In this document: piece after piece, positions 33,752-44,212 of the stretch
Position numbering within the stretch: position 1 is the first letter of the stretch
How the letters are laid out: each line of letters starts with the position of its first letter
Assembly (NCBI GenBank): GCA_047777475.1
Contig: JBKEET010000002.1
Span: forward strand, 310,001-374,000
DNA: 64,000 bases
Reading direction: 5' to 3'
Source of the DNA: Sutterella sp047777475
GTDB lineage: Bacteria > Pseudomonadota > Gammaproteobacteria > Burkholderiales > Burkholderiaceae_F
Made by a program: the position numbers and the translations under genes
The notes under the pieces: generated by a model
Seen by the model: only the letters and a program-made list of their open reading frames with translations
Database searches by the model: none
What the model was told of the DNA's origin: nothing

Positions 33752-33859
33752 TTCCTGCCACTTCGGTAGGCCGTCGGTCAAAGGCCGGCGGTAGCCGCAA
33801 CAGGAACATATCCGCTATTGCGGATATTTTCGTTCAGGAAATATTGTTTTTCAAGAGCT
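33752..33859. repeat. Diverged 108-bp direct repeat, copy A
   Basis: Begins TTCCTGCCACTT and ends ATTGTTTTTCAAGAGCT. It aligns without gaps in overall length with 34317-34424, sharing CAGGAAC, ATATTTTCGTTC and TTGTTTTTCAAG. Copy A contains the hairpin ATATCCGC-TATT-GCGGATAT, which is degenerate in copy B. Confidence 0.7.
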
Positions 33860-34004
33860 GCTAAAACGGAGTCGTGAAGACCGTCTATGAGCAGAGACGG
33901 GAGAAAAGCTGAATAGTTGCTGCAAATGCCAAGCCGGGCATTTACACAAAGGCGGGGGCACACATGGCCGTTGATACGATCATGCGCCCGGATCTCATTA
34001 GAGA

Positions 34005-34042
34005 AAAAGCCCGCGAGCAACACTTAGTGCTCACGGGCTTTT
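34005..34042. terminator. Bidirectional terminator-like hairpin
   Basis: AAAAGCCCGCGAGCA and TGCTCACGGGCTTTT pair with one C-A mismatch and have A- and T-runs at the two ends. No clear gene ends here, which hints at an unannotated transcript such as a small RNA. Confidence 0.6.
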
Positions 34043-34316
34043 ACCGAGACTCAGGCGATCAGCGAGTCGGGTATCCTACGCCGCCGTCTACACCTCCCTC
34101 GCCTACTGGTGCCCGGCACGTCGGGAGTGGAGCTGAGTCTCTGTCTCCTAGGATTGAGAACCAGCGCCATGCCTTAGCAACGTCCGAAAACGTTGGGCTG
34201 GGGGAAGGTCTCTCCATGGAGAGTAATTGCAGTGTAGAAGCGGGCAATGACGTGGTCAAGTGCTCTGAAAAAGACAGAAGCCGTGCCTTCAGGTCAACCC
34301 GGCACGGCTGCTCCGA

Positions 34317-34424
34317 TTCCTGCCACTTTGCTAAGCCCGTAACGATTTAACGCCGGGTACCCGCAGCAGGAACGTATCTGTCTGCCGAATATTTTCGTTC
34401 GTGAAGAATTGTTTTTCAAGCGCT
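34317..34424. repeat. Diverged 108-bp direct repeat, copy B
   Basis: Partner of 33752-33859. It is preceded, like copy A, by a segment containing CACGGC and a CTGCTCC/CTGCTTCC match, so homology may extend slightly further left. Confidence 0.7.
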
Positions 34425-34639
34425 TCAAATGATGGCTTGCGAGTGCTGCGCGCTTCTATCGGCGGTGCCGTTCGTGCTTCCTGTAGAGAGCTGAATTTGC
34501 CCCCTTATGGGCCCCTAATTGCATCTAAATTAATGCAATTTTTAAACGTTTTTGTTGTTTTTTTGATGAGATCGCTAGGCCGTGATTAGATTTTTTCTGG
34601 TGATAATCAGTTAATTTTTAAGGTTTTTTAGCACATAAC

Positions 34640-34672
34640 AAAAAATCCGTCAATCTCGAGGATTAACGGATT
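34640..34672 (-). terminator. Terminator of the tRNA-Ser transcript
   Basis: On the minus strand AATCCGTT...ACGGATT is followed by TTTTTG, 10 bases beyond the tRNA 3' end. Confidence 0.82.
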
Positions 34673-34681
34673 ATGTTGAGA

Positions 34682-34773
34682 TGGCGGAGAAGGGGGGATT
34701 CGAACCCCCGAGACCCTTATTCGGATCTGCACCCTTAGCAGGGGTGTGCATTCGGCCACTCTGCCACTTCTCC
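34682..34773 (-). tRNA. tRNA-Ser (anticodon GCT)
   Basis: A 92-base class II tRNA with acceptor GGAGAAG/CTTCTCC, anticodon stem CACCC/GGGTG with loop CTGCTAA (anticodon GCT), a long variable arm, T-arm GGGGGTTCGAATCCCCC and encoded CCA. Its 3' end faces the low-GC island, the usual orientation for integration of accessory DNA. No duplicated tRNA end was found at the other side. Confidence 0.97.
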
Positions 34774-34925
34774 GCACAACCATATTTTGCTCCGACGGCA
34801 AGACCGTCAGCGCTTCAAGGGTTGGAAGAATACCATGCTCCAAGAGAAAAAGCAAAACGAGGAAATGCTTTCTCCGGGAAAAGCAAAACCGCCGATGCCT
34901 TGGGCATCAGCGGCTTTCAATGGGG

Positions 34926-35002
34926 TGGTGCGGTAGGTAGGATTCGAACCCGCGACCCCCTGGTTCGTAGCCAGGTACTCTATCCAACTGAGCTACTACC
35001 GC
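34926..35002 (-). tRNA. tRNA-Arg (anticodon ACG), copy 3
   Basis: Same sequence as the tandem pair at 1301-1480, including the T-stem mismatch. It lies upstream of tRNA-Ser on the same strand and may be cotranscribed with it. Confidence 0.97.
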
Positions 35003-35292
35003 ACGCAGGTCATGGATATTACACACTTTGGGGTGCAGTGGCTAGCCTGAAGAAAAAGAATACCAAAAATAAGGTATGTCGCCCGGGCACCCCTCAGGCG
35101 CGCGAAAGGCCTCGGGGAGCGCCTTCGGCGTTCGACAGGCTTCGCGGCGAGCCGTTAAAATGACCGCCATCCAAGAAACCCTCACCGAGCCGGGACGGCG
35201 GCGAAATCTTTGAAGAGCGTGCAGCGGGCCTCCTGCGGGCGGTCCGCGGCCGGCGCATATCAGAAATCCAGCCGTTTCGGCCGCAATTGAGC

Positions 35293-36806
<1,514 letters not shown>

Positions 36807-36810
<4 letters not shown>

Positions 36811-37895
36811 GATGTCCCGTTGCGCTTGAGCCGCGGACCGAGCACACGCGAAGCCTGCGCTGGCTCTCTCCGCTTGCCGCGCTGCTGCTGACGGTGATCG
36901 CGGGCGGTCTTATTTTCGCCGCGCTCGGCCGGAATCCCGCCGAGGCGCTCTACACGTTCTTCATCGTGCCGCTCTCGAGCGCGCGCGGCTGGGCGGAGCT
37001 CGGCGTCAAGATGACGCCGCTCCTGCTCTGCGCCGCGGGCCTCGTGGTGTGCTTCAGGGCCAACGTCTGGAACATCGGCGCCGAGGGCCAGCTCATCGCG
37101 GGCGCCTTGGCGGGCGGCGCGGCCGCGCTTGCCGCAGGGCCCGAGACGGGGCACTGGTACGTGCTCGTCGTGCTCGCCGCCTCGGCGGCGGGCGGCGCGC
37201 TCTGGGGCGCGATTACGGCGCTCCTGCGGCACCGCTTCCACGCCAACGAGATCCTCGTCTCGCTGATGCTCGTCTACGTGGCGCAGTTCCTCCTTTCCTG
37301 GGCCGTGCAGGGCCCGATGCGCGACCCGGCGGGCTTCGGGTTCCCGCAGACGCGGCTCTTTGAAGCCGGGGCGCTCATGCCGCTGCTCGTGCCGGGCACG
37401 CGCCTTCACATCGGCTTCGTGCTTGCGCTCCTGGATGCCTTTGCTGTCTGGATCCTCATGGACAAGATGGAAATCGGCATGGAGTTCAAGATCTCCGGCA
37501 TGGCGCCTCTTGCGGCGCGCTACGCGGGCTACCGGCCGGGCCACCTGATCTGGGTCTCGATGCTCATCTCGGGCGCCCTCGCGGGGCTTGCGGGCGGCAT
37601 TGAGGCGGCGGGTCCCCTCGGGCAGCTCACGCCCACGATCTCGCCGGGCTACGGCTTCGCGGCCATCATCGTGGCGTTCGCCGGACGGCTCACGCCGCTC
37701 GGGTGCATCCCGGCCTCGTTCATCATGGCGCTCTTTTACCTCGGCGGCGAGCTCGCGCAGAGCCGCCTCGGGCTCCCCTCGTCGATCACGGGGGTCTACC
37801 AGGGCCTGCTTCTCTTCTTCATCCTTGCCTGCGACACCATGATCTTCTACCGCGTGCGCTGGCTCGGATTTGCGTTCAAGGAGGCGGAAAAATGA
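36807..37895 (+). CDS. ABC transporter permease 1 (YufP-like)
   Basis: A 362-residue inner-membrane subunit with about ten helices and the BPD_transp_2 family signature, FRANVWNIGAEGQLIAGALAGG, plus ANEILVSLMLVYVAQFLL. The start overlaps the ATPase stop and its own stop overlaps the next start (both ATGA), so the three are translationally coupled. It belongs to the guanosine/purine nucleoside importer group; exact substrate inferred only from the family. Confidence 0.94.
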
Positions 37896-38812
37896 GTGTT
37901 GCCGCCACTGTCATCTCCTCCACGCTCAACGCGGGCACGCCGCTGCTGCTCGCCGGCGTCGGCATCCTGATCCATGAAAAATCGGGCGTGCTCAACCTCG
38001 GCATTGAGGGCATCATGCTGATGGGCGCCGTCTGCGGCTTCGGCACGGCGCTCTCGACCGGGAGCTTCGCGCTCGGGTTCCTCGCCGGCATGCTGGCGGG
38101 CGCCGCCATGGCGCTGCTCTTTGCGGTGTTCGCGATCGGGCTGCGCGCGAACCAGCAGGCCGCGGGCCTCGCGCTGATGCTCTTCGGCACGGGCCTCTCG
38201 GCCTTCATCGGGCAGCCGCTGCAGGGCAAGCACCTGCCGATGCGGGCCGACCTCGGCATTCCCGGGCTCGAGGACATTCCGTTTTTCGGCGAGGCGTTCT
38301 TCTCGCAGCACTGGCTCGTTTACGCCGCGCTCGTGCTGCTCGCGCTCGCCTGGTGGTTCCTTTTCAGGACGCGCGCGGGCCTCGTGCTCCGCGCCGTGGG
38401 CGAAGCCCCCGAGTCAGCCTATGCGCTCGGCTACCCCGTGCGCACGATCCGGCTCGCTGCCGTCCTCTTCGGCGGCGTGATGTCGGGCCTGGCGGGCGCC
38501 TATCTCTCGCTCGTCTACACGCCGCTCTGGGTCGAGGGCATGACGGCGGGCCGCGGCTGGATCGCGCTCGCGCTCGTGACGTTTGCGACCTGGCGGCCGC
38601 TTCGCGTGCTGATCGGCGCCTACCTCTTCGGCGGCGTCACGATGCTGCAGTTCGCCGCCCAGGGCATGGGCATCTCGATTGCGCCGCAGTTCATGGCCAT
38701 GCTGCCGTACCTCGCCACGATCCTCGTGCTCGTGCTCATCAGCCGCAATCCGCTCTGGATCCGGCTCAACGTCCCCGCCTCGCTCGGCAAGCCTTTCAGC
38801 CCGAGAGGGTGA
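37892..38812 (+). CDS. ABC transporter permease 2 (YufQ-like)
   Basis: A 306-residue permease that pairs with permease 1. It starts MSVAATVISSTLNAGTPLLL at the ATGA overlap. Signature blocks are EKSGVLNLGIEGIMLMGAV and RTRAGLVLRAVGEAPESAYALGYPV. The C-terminus NVPASLGKPFSPRG is cytoplasmic. A longer in-frame reading upstream lies inside permease 1 and is not used. Confidence 0.94.
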   Translation: MSVAATVISSTLNAGTPLLLAGVGILIHEKSGVLNLGIEGIMLMGAVCGFGTALSTGSFALGFLAGMLAGAAMALLFAVFAIGLRANQQAAGLALMLFGTGLSAFIGQPLQGKHLPMRADLGIPGLEDIPFFGEAFFSQHWLVYAALVLLALAWWFLFRTRAGLVLRAVGEAPESAYALGYPVRTIRLAAVLFGGVMSGLAGAYLSLVYTPLWVEGMTAGRGWIALALVTFATWRPLRVLIGAYLFGGVTMLQFAAQGMGISIAPQFMAMLPYLATILVLVLISRNPLWIRLNVPASLGKPFSPRG

Positions 38813-38950
38813 GGCAGGGCGCACTGTCTGATCAAGGCGGGAGCCTGCGTGCTTCCGCCTTTTTTCGAGAGGCTTTTCCCCATTGGTCCCGCAGGGGGCA
38901 TCGGCTACAATAGCGCCACCCCTTTTACCTTTTTTTCGGAGACCAAATCG

Positions 38951-40090
38951 ATGCAAAAGCGCACGGTTCTCAAGATCTGCCTTGCGGGCGCCGCCTCTGC
39001 GGTGCTCACCGCCTGCGGCGAGGACAAGAAGCCCGCCGCCGGCAGCGCCGCCGGAGCCGCCAAGGGCGCCGCGGACGCCAAGGACCAGCTCAAGGTGGCT
39101 TTCGTCTATGTGAGCCCGGCCAACGAGGAAGGCTGGTCCTCCCAGCACGACCTCGGCCGCAAGTACATTGAGAAGAAGTTCGGCGACCGCATCAAGGTCA
39201 CCTGGATCGAAAACGTGCCGGAAAACGCCGATGCGGAGCGCGTCATCCGCGACCTCGCGCAGCAGGGCAACAAGCTCATCTTCGCGACCTCCTTCGGCTA
39301 CATGAACGCCGTCATGAAGGTCGCCAAGGAGTTCCCGGATGTGAAGTTCGAGCACGCCACCGGTTACAAGACGGCTTCGAACGTCAAGAACTACACTGCG
39401 CGCTTCTATCAGGCCCGCTACCTCGCGGGCAAGCTCGCCGGCTCGCTCACGAAGTCGAACGTCCTCGGCTACGTCGCCGCGCTGCCGATCCCCGAGGTTT
39501 TCCAGGGCATCAACGCCTTCACGCTCGGCGCCCGCAGCGTCAACCCCAACGCCACGGTCCGCGTCGTGTGGACCTCGGCCTGGTACGATCCGGGCAAGGA
39601 AGCCGACGCGACGAAGTCGCTCATCGGCCAGGGCTGCGACGTGATCACGCACCACACCAACTCGACGGCCGTTGCGGCGACCTGCGAGGAGAGCAAGGTG
39701 AGCGTCATCTCGTACCACTCCGCTATGCACAAGGCCGCTCCGACGATGCTCAAGGCGGGCGTCGTGCACCGCTGGGAGGAGTACTACGCGGGCGAGGTGC
39801 AGGCCGTGCTCGAGGGCACCTGGAAGAACGATTCCGTCTGGGGCGGCGCCGAGCGCCACATGATCGAGCTCGCCGACATCGCCGCCGACGCGCCCAAGAG
39901 CGTCGTCGACGACATCCGTGCCGTCTACGCCAAGATGGAGAACAAGCAGTTCTCGCCCTTCGTCGGCCCGATCGTTTCGAACGAGGGCAAGGTCATGATC
40001 CCCGAAGGGAAGACCGCCACGGACGACGACCTGCGCAACATGATGTACTTCGTCGAAGGCGTCGCCGCGAAGGTGCCCACGCAGGGCTGA
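38951..40090 (+). CDS. BMP-family substrate-binding lipoprotein
   Basis: A 379-residue lipoprotein receptor (PF02608/BmpA-Med type) for the ABC importer. The lipobox is VLTAC with Cys-22 as the lipidated residue. An Ala/Lys linker follows, and the domain begins LKVAFVYVSPANEEGWS. GYMNAVMKVAKEFPDVKFEHATGYK and YQARYLAGKLAGSLTKS are typical of BMP proteins. GGAGACCAAATCG precedes the ATG. It is separated from permease 2 by 138 bases, which probably contain an own promoter or processing site giving extra receptor. Family members bind purine nucleosides or related ligands. Confidence 0.94.
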   Translation: MQKRTVLKICLAGAASAVLTACGEDKKPAAGSAAGAAKGAADAKDQLKVAFVYVSPANEEGWSSQHDLGRKYIEKKFGDRIKVTWIENVPENADAERVIRDLAQQGNKLIFATSFGYMNAVMKVAKEFPDVKFEHATGYKTASNVKNYTARFYQARYLAGKLAGSLTKSNVLGYVAALPIPEVFQGINAFTLGARSVNPNATVRVVWTSAWYDPGKEADATKSLIGQGCDVITHHTNSTAVAATCEESKVSVISYHSAMHKAAPTMLKAGVVHRWEEYYAGEVQAVLEGTWKNDSVWGGAERHMIELADIAADAPKSVVDDIRAVYAKMENKQFSPFVGPIVSNEGKVMIPEGKTATDDDLRNMMYFVEGVAAKVPTQG

Positions 40091-40123
40091 TTGCCCGCAC
40101 CCGGTGCAAAACCTGTTTTTAAG

Positions 40124-40163
40124 CATGTCCTTTCCGCTTTCTCAGGCGGGAAGGACATTTTTT
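40124..40163 (+). terminator. Terminator of the BMP-ABC operon
   Basis: ATGTCCTTTCCGC...GGCGGGAAGGACAT followed by TTTTTTT. Confidence 0.88.
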
Positions 40164-40315
40164 TACTTTTTGAGCACACATAATCAGCCGTTTGGAGGGA
40201 CAATTAACACCTCCGGACGGAGGATGCCTCCCAAAGACCGTCTTCCGGAAGACCCGGTGCCGCAGCACAGACGGTTTTTTACCGCATCCCTCAAAAGAAG
40301 CATTCAGGACACGCC

Positions 40316-42556
40316 GTGGAAAATTTTTCAATCATCACCACGCTTGTGACGGCCTTTGGGCTGGCTCTCATTTTCGGCTGGTTCGCCGAAAGGTTCCTCA
40401 AGACGCCTGCTCTGGTGGGCTTCATCATGGCCGGCGTGGCCGTGACACTGATTCCGGGCCTGCCGCCCGTCGACCGCGACATCACATCGCAGTTTGCTGA
40501 AATCGGCGTCATCCTCCTGATGTTCGGCGTCGGCCTGCATTTCTCGGTCGCGGACCTCATCAAGGTGAAGGGCGTGGCCGTGACGGGCGCCGTCCTGCAG
40601 ATGCTCATCTCGGGCACTGCCGGCACGCTGCTCGCCCACGGGTCCTGGGACTGGGACTGGGCGCGCTCGATCGTGTTCGGCCTGACGCTCTCCTGCGCTT
40701 CCACGGTGGTCGTCACCAAAGCCCTCGAAATGCGCCGCCTCACGACGGATCCCCGCGGCCAGGTGGCCATCGGCTGGCTCATCGTGCAGGACCTCGTGAC
40801 CGTTTTCATCATGGTCTGCCTGCCGCTCATCGCGCAGCTCTCCTTCCAGAACGACACCGCCATCGATCCCCGCGCGGTGGTGATTTCCCTTTCGAAAACG
40901 CTCCTCGGGCTCGTGATTTTCGTGGCCGGCATGCTCATCGTCGGCCGCCGCGTGTTCCCCTGGATCCTCTCCAAGATCGCGGCGCTCGGCTCGCGCGAGC
41001 TCTTTACGCTCTGCGTCCTCACCATCGCCATCGGCATCGCCTACGGCGCGGGCGCGATGTTCAACGTGAGCTTCGCCTTGGGCGCGTTCTTCGCCGGCAT
41101 GGTCATGCGCGAGAGCGACTACGCGCACCGCGCGGCCAAAAACTCGCTCCCGCTGCAGGACGCCTTCGCCGTGCTCTTCTTCGTTTCCGTCGGCCTGATG
41201 CTCGACTGGCACGTGTTCCTGCGCCAGCCCCTGCAGGTGCTCGGCGTGATGCTCATCATCATGCTGATCACGAGCACGGTGAGCGCGCTGCTGGTGCTGC
41301 TGCTGCGCTGGCCGCTCGACACGGCGCTGACCGTCGGCGCCTGCGTCTCGCAGATCGGCGAATTTTCGTACATCCTCTGCGCGCAGGGCATTTCGCTCAA
41401 GCTTGCCGACAGCAACACGATGAGCCTCATCATGGCCGCTTCGATCATGACGATCGCGCTCAACCCGGTGATGTTCGCGATGATCCCGAAGGTCCGGCAC
41501 CTGGCGGTGACGCACGTGCCTTACCTGCGCCGCGCCGCGATGCGCGAGACGCCGATGCTCGCCAAGGCGGCCCCGCAGAAATCGCGCACGGGCCTTTCCG
41601 GCCACGTCGTGGTCGTGGGCGTCAACGACGTCGCCCGCGCGCTGATGCCGCGCCTTGAGGGCGCCGGCGTTTCGACGGTCTACGTCACCGACGACGCCAC
41701 GCTTGCGAAAAAGCCGCTCGAGGGCGAGAAGGCGAGCTACTTCTTCGGCGATCCGCTCGACCCGATGACGCTCGTGAAGTCGCGCATCATGTCGGCCAAC
41801 TTCCTCGTGCTGCCTGAGAACGATCCGATCCTCAACAAGCAGATCATCGCCACGGCGCGCCAGCTGCGGCCGGATCTGAACATCTTCGTGCGCACGCAGA
41901 CGCCCGCCGAGGCCGCCGAGCTCAATCCCGACGAGCATACGACGGTGATCTGCGACGTCACGGCCTCGATGCAGGCCTTCGTTGACCGCCTGAGGGAAGA
42001 GGCCGACCGCATCACCGCCGAAAAGGGCGACGACGACGATGACGACGACGATGAGATCAAGCCCGAGCCCGCGCCGGCTCCCGCGCCCGCCCCCGTGCCG
42101 GCGCCCCGCAGGTCGCTCTTTGCCAGGTTCCGCTCCAAGGTCTCCCGCGGCAAGGGCAAGGCCGAAAAGAAAGCGCTTCCCGCGGCGGAAGCGGCCGAGG
42201 CGAAGCCGGAGACGGAGCAGGAACCCCCGGCCAAGAAGAAGCCCGCCAAGAAGCATTTCTGGCAGCGCCTGCACCTTAAGAGGCGCGCCAAGGCCGCCCC
42301 GTCCGCCGCTCAGGAGGCCGGGCAGGCGGAAGCCGGCAAAGCGGAGCCCGCAGAGGCCAAAGCCGAAAAAGCCGAGCCCGTGAAGGAAGAACCCGTCAAG
42401 GCAGAACCGGTCAAAGCGGAGCCCGCCGAGGCTGCGGCCGAAAAGGCCGCTCCCGAAAAGCCGGCCGCTGAAACGGCCGAGGCCGCGGACTCCGAAAGCA
42501 AGGCTGCCCCCGCGGAGAAGAGCGAAGCGGCCCCTGAAAGCGGAGAGGCGAAGTGA
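40316..42556 (+). CDS. CPA2-family cation/proton antiporter with RCK domain and long charged tail
   Basis: A 746-residue membrane protein related to KefB/YbaL/RosB. Residues 1-385 form about twelve helices (EIGVILLMFGVGLHFS, FFVSVGLMLDW, ACVSQIGEFSYIL are family motifs). A TrkA_N/RCK-like domain follows at about 425-560, but its nucleotide loop reads VVVGVNDVARAL, not G-x-G-x-x-G. The last 180 residues are a low-complexity tail: eight Asp in a row at about 571-578, PAPAPAPAPVPAP, basic RRSLFARFRSKVSRGKGK, then Ala/Glu/Lys/Pro repeats such as KAEPVKEEPVKAEP. It starts with GTG after CAGGACACGCC. rmuC overlaps its stop. Confidence 0.9.
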   Translation: MENFSIITTLVTAFGLALIFGWFAERFLKTPALVGFIMAGVAVTLIPGLPPVDRDITSQFAEIGVILLMFGVGLHFSVADLIKVKGVAVTGAVLQMLISGTAGTLLAHGSWDWDWARSIVFGLTLSCASTVVVTKALEMRRLTTDPRGQVAIGWLIVQDLVTVFIMVCLPLIAQLSFQNDTAIDPRAVVISLSKTLLGLVIFVAGMLIVGRRVFPWILSKIAALGSRELFTLCVLTIAIGIAYGAGAMFNVSFALGAFFAGMVMRESDYAHRAAKNSLPLQDAFAVLFFVSVGLMLDWHVFLRQPLQVLGVMLIIMLITSTVSALLVLLLRWPLDTALTVGACVSQIGEFSYILCAQGISLKLADSNTMSLIMAASIMTIALNPVMFAMIPKVRHLAVTHVPYLRRAAMRETPMLAKAAPQKSRTGLSGHVVVVGVNDVARALMPRLEGAGVSTVYVTDDATLAKKPLEGEKASYFFGDPLDPMTLVKSRIMSANFLVLPENDPILNKQIIATARQLRPDLNIFVRTQTPAEAAELNPDEHTTVICDVTASMQAFVDRLREEADRITAEKGDDDDDDDDEIKPEPAPAPAPAPVPAPRRSLFARFRSKVSRGKGKAEKKALPAAEAAEAKPETEQEPPAKKKPAKKHFWQRLHLKRRAKAAPSAAQEAGQAEAGKAEPAEAKAEKAEPVKEEPVKAEPVKAEPAEAAAEKAAPEKPAAETAEAADSESKAAPAEKSEAAPESGEAK

Positions 42557-43878
42557 CGGTCACGCTGACGCACGTGTTCTGGGCCCTCGTCGGGGTGCTC
42601 GGCGTCCTGATCGGCGGCCTCATCTACATCGCACTGCGGCTTCGCGTGCTCGACGAAGAGCGCGCGATCGAGGGAAAAAGCCGCCTCGAAGGGCAGAAGG
42701 CCATGGCCGAATACGTGCGCGCCCAGCGAGGCGAGCTGCAGGCCTCGCTCGAGCGCACGGACCGGCGCCTCAGCCAGGACATGGCCAACCTCAAGATGTC
42801 GATGGACGCGCAGCAGTCGCGCATCGGCACGCAGATGACGCAGCTCATCAAGCAGCAGGCCGACGCGAGCGAAGCGCTCGGCGCCAAGATCGAGGCCAAG
42901 CTCAAGGACATCCGCGACACGGAGGACGCCAAGCTCTCCGAGATGCGCGAGAGCAGCGAGAAGCGCCTCGAAGAGATCCGCGGCGTCGTGCAGGAAAAGC
43001 TCGATCGGACGCTTGCCGAGCGGCTCAAGAGCGGCTTCCAGACGGTCGACGAGAAGCTCGGGCTCGTGCAGAGCGGCCTCGGCGAAATGCGCCAGATGGC
43101 CGCGAGCGTGCGCGACCTCAAGGGAGTGCTCACCAACGTAAAGACGCGCGGCAATTTCGGCGAAACGCAGCTCTCGGTCATCCTTGCGGACATCCTTGCG
43201 CCCTCGCAGTACGGCGAGCAGGTCCGCGTCGTGCCGGGCCGCCGCGATGCGGTTGACTTCGCCGTGAAGATGCCGGGGGCGGGCGGCGAGTGCTGGCTGC
43301 CGATCGACTCGAAGTTCCCGCTCGAGGATTACGAGCGGCTGCTTTCGGCCCAGAGCGCCGGCGACGCGGAGGCCGCGAAGAAGGCCCGCGGCGAGTTTGA
43401 AAAGGCGCTGCTGCGGCAGGCGCAGTCGATCCACGAGAAATACGTCTGCCCGCCGCATACCACCGAATTTGCCATCATGTACCTGCCGAGCGAAGGGCTT
43501 TACGCCGAGGCGCTGCGCTCGCCGGGTCTCCTCGACCGGCTGCGCCGCGAATACCGCATCACCCCGGCTGGCCCCACCGTGATCAGCGCGCTCATCAATT
43601 CGCTGCAGCTCGGCTTCGTGACGCTCGCGCTGCAGGAGAGGAGCGCCGAGGTCTGGCGCGTGCTCGGCGAGGTGAAGGGCGAGTTCCTGCGCTTTGCCGC
43701 CGGCTTCGAAACGGTCGAGCGCAAGTTCCGCGAGGCGCAGTCGAGCCTTGATGCGATGAAGACGCGCCAGAACGTCATGTCGGCCAAGATGGCCGCCATC
43801 GGCGAGGAGGGACTCTTCGACGGGCCCAAGGACAAAACCCCCTCCGCACTCGCCGATCCCAAAAGAGATATAAACTGA
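42553..43878 (+). CDS. rmuC: DNA recombination protein RmuC
   Basis: A 441-residue protein that limits inversion at short repeats and carries a restriction-endonuclease-like fold. One N-terminal membrane helix (residues 8-28) is followed by a coiled coil to about 175, then the RmuC domain: GNFGETQLSVILADIL, DFAVKMPG, WLPIDSKFPLEDYERL, FAIMYLPSEGLYAEAL and ITPAGPTVISALINSL. The catalytic-like Asp/Lys of PIDSKFP is present. It starts with GTG overlapping the antiporter stop (GTGA), so it is translationally coupled. Confidence 0.95.
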   Translation: MTVTLTHVFWALVGVLGVLIGGLIYIALRLRVLDEERAIEGKSRLEGQKAMAEYVRAQRGELQASLERTDRRLSQDMANLKMSMDAQQSRIGTQMTQLIKQQADASEALGAKIEAKLKDIRDTEDAKLSEMRESSEKRLEEIRGVVQEKLDRTLAERLKSGFQTVDEKLGLVQSGLGEMRQMAASVRDLKGVLTNVKTRGNFGETQLSVILADILAPSQYGEQVRVVPGRRDAVDFAVKMPGAGGECWLPIDSKFPLEDYERLLSAQSAGDAEAAKKARGEFEKALLRQAQSIHEKYVCPPHTTEFAIMYLPSEGLYAEALRSPGLLDRLRREYRITPAGPTVISALINSLQLGFVTLALQERSAEVWRVLGEVKGEFLRFAAGFETVERKFREAQSSLDAMKTRQNVMSAKMAAIGEEGLFDGPKDKTPSALADPKRDIN

Positions 43879-43922
43879 AGCTGTTTGAAATCCCCTGTAT
43901 TTCCACAAAAGGAGTCATTCCC

Positions 43923-44132
43923 ATGAAGAAGATGTTCTTCGCCGCCATGCTTGCCGCCAGCGCGATTGCGCTCTCGGGCTGCAACACCGTCAACGGCCTG
44001 GGCCAGGATCTTCAGACCGGCGCTCATAAGACGAGCCAGGCCATCGACCGTGCCACGCACAGCTCTTCGAGCTCCAGCAGCCAGAAGAGCACGACGAATC
44101 GCAGCGAGACGACCGCGACGGAAGACAAGTAA
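43923..44132 (+). CDS. Entericidin-like small lipoprotein
   Basis: A 69-residue lipoprotein. The signal peptide KKMFFAAMLAASAIALSGC ends in a lipobox LSGC with Cys-20. NTVNGLGQDLQTGAHKTSQAI matches the entericidin EcnA/EcnB pattern, and the tail is Ser/Thr-rich (SSSSSSSQKSTT). Entericidins are small envelope lipoproteins linked to stress and stationary phase; a toxin/antidote role was proposed for the E. coli pair, and here only one gene is present. AAAAGGAG precedes the start. It has its own terminator. Confidence 0.88.
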   Translation: MKKMFFAAMLAASAIALSGCNTVNGLGQDLQTGAHKTSQAIDRATHSSSSSSSQKSTTNRSETTATEDK

Positions 44133-44141
44133 CCGCGTCCC

Positions 44142-44173
44142 GAAAAGCCGCTTTCATAACGAAGCGGCTTTTC
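44142..44173 (+). terminator. Terminator after entericidin-like gene
   Basis: GAAAAGCCGCTT...AAGCGGCTTTTC, a stem of 11-12 bp with loop TCATAACG. Confidence 0.87.
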
Positions 44174-44176
44174 GCC

Positions 44177-44205
44177 TTGACAATTGTTCGATGTCGAACT
44201 ATTAT
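44177..44205 (+). promoter_or_regulatory. marR promoter with embedded operator
   Basis: TTGACA (44177-44182) and TATTAT (44200-44205) are separated by exactly 17 bases, a near-perfect sigma70 promoter. The spacer contains the perfect palindrome GTTCGA-TG-TCGAAC (44186-44199). A MarR dimer bound there would block polymerase, giving autorepression. The same motif occurs before the cupin gene. Confidence 0.82.
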
Positions 44206-44212
44206 GACGGCC

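Larger units (their letters stand above)
33239..34639. other. 1.4 kb gene-poor segment with hairpins and a diverged repeat
   Basis: No reading frame here has a ribosome binding site plus family resemblance. The region contains several GC-rich hairpins (33458, 33662, 34005), a 108-base direct repeat (33752 and 34317) and an AT-rich right end (34500-34640). It may encode one or more structured RNAs or be the relic of a mobile element. Confidence 0.5.

Noticed and set aside
33368..34350. Short plus-strand frames at 33368-33679 and 33964-34350
   Set aside because: No ribosome binding sites. They run through hairpins and one copy of the direct repeat, and they have no similarity to the island families.
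29700..34800. CRISPR array or classical IS element in the low-GC island
   Set aside because: Repeats are gene-sized and diverged, with no regular short repeats and unique spacers. No transposase, no terminal inverted repeats and no integrase are seen.
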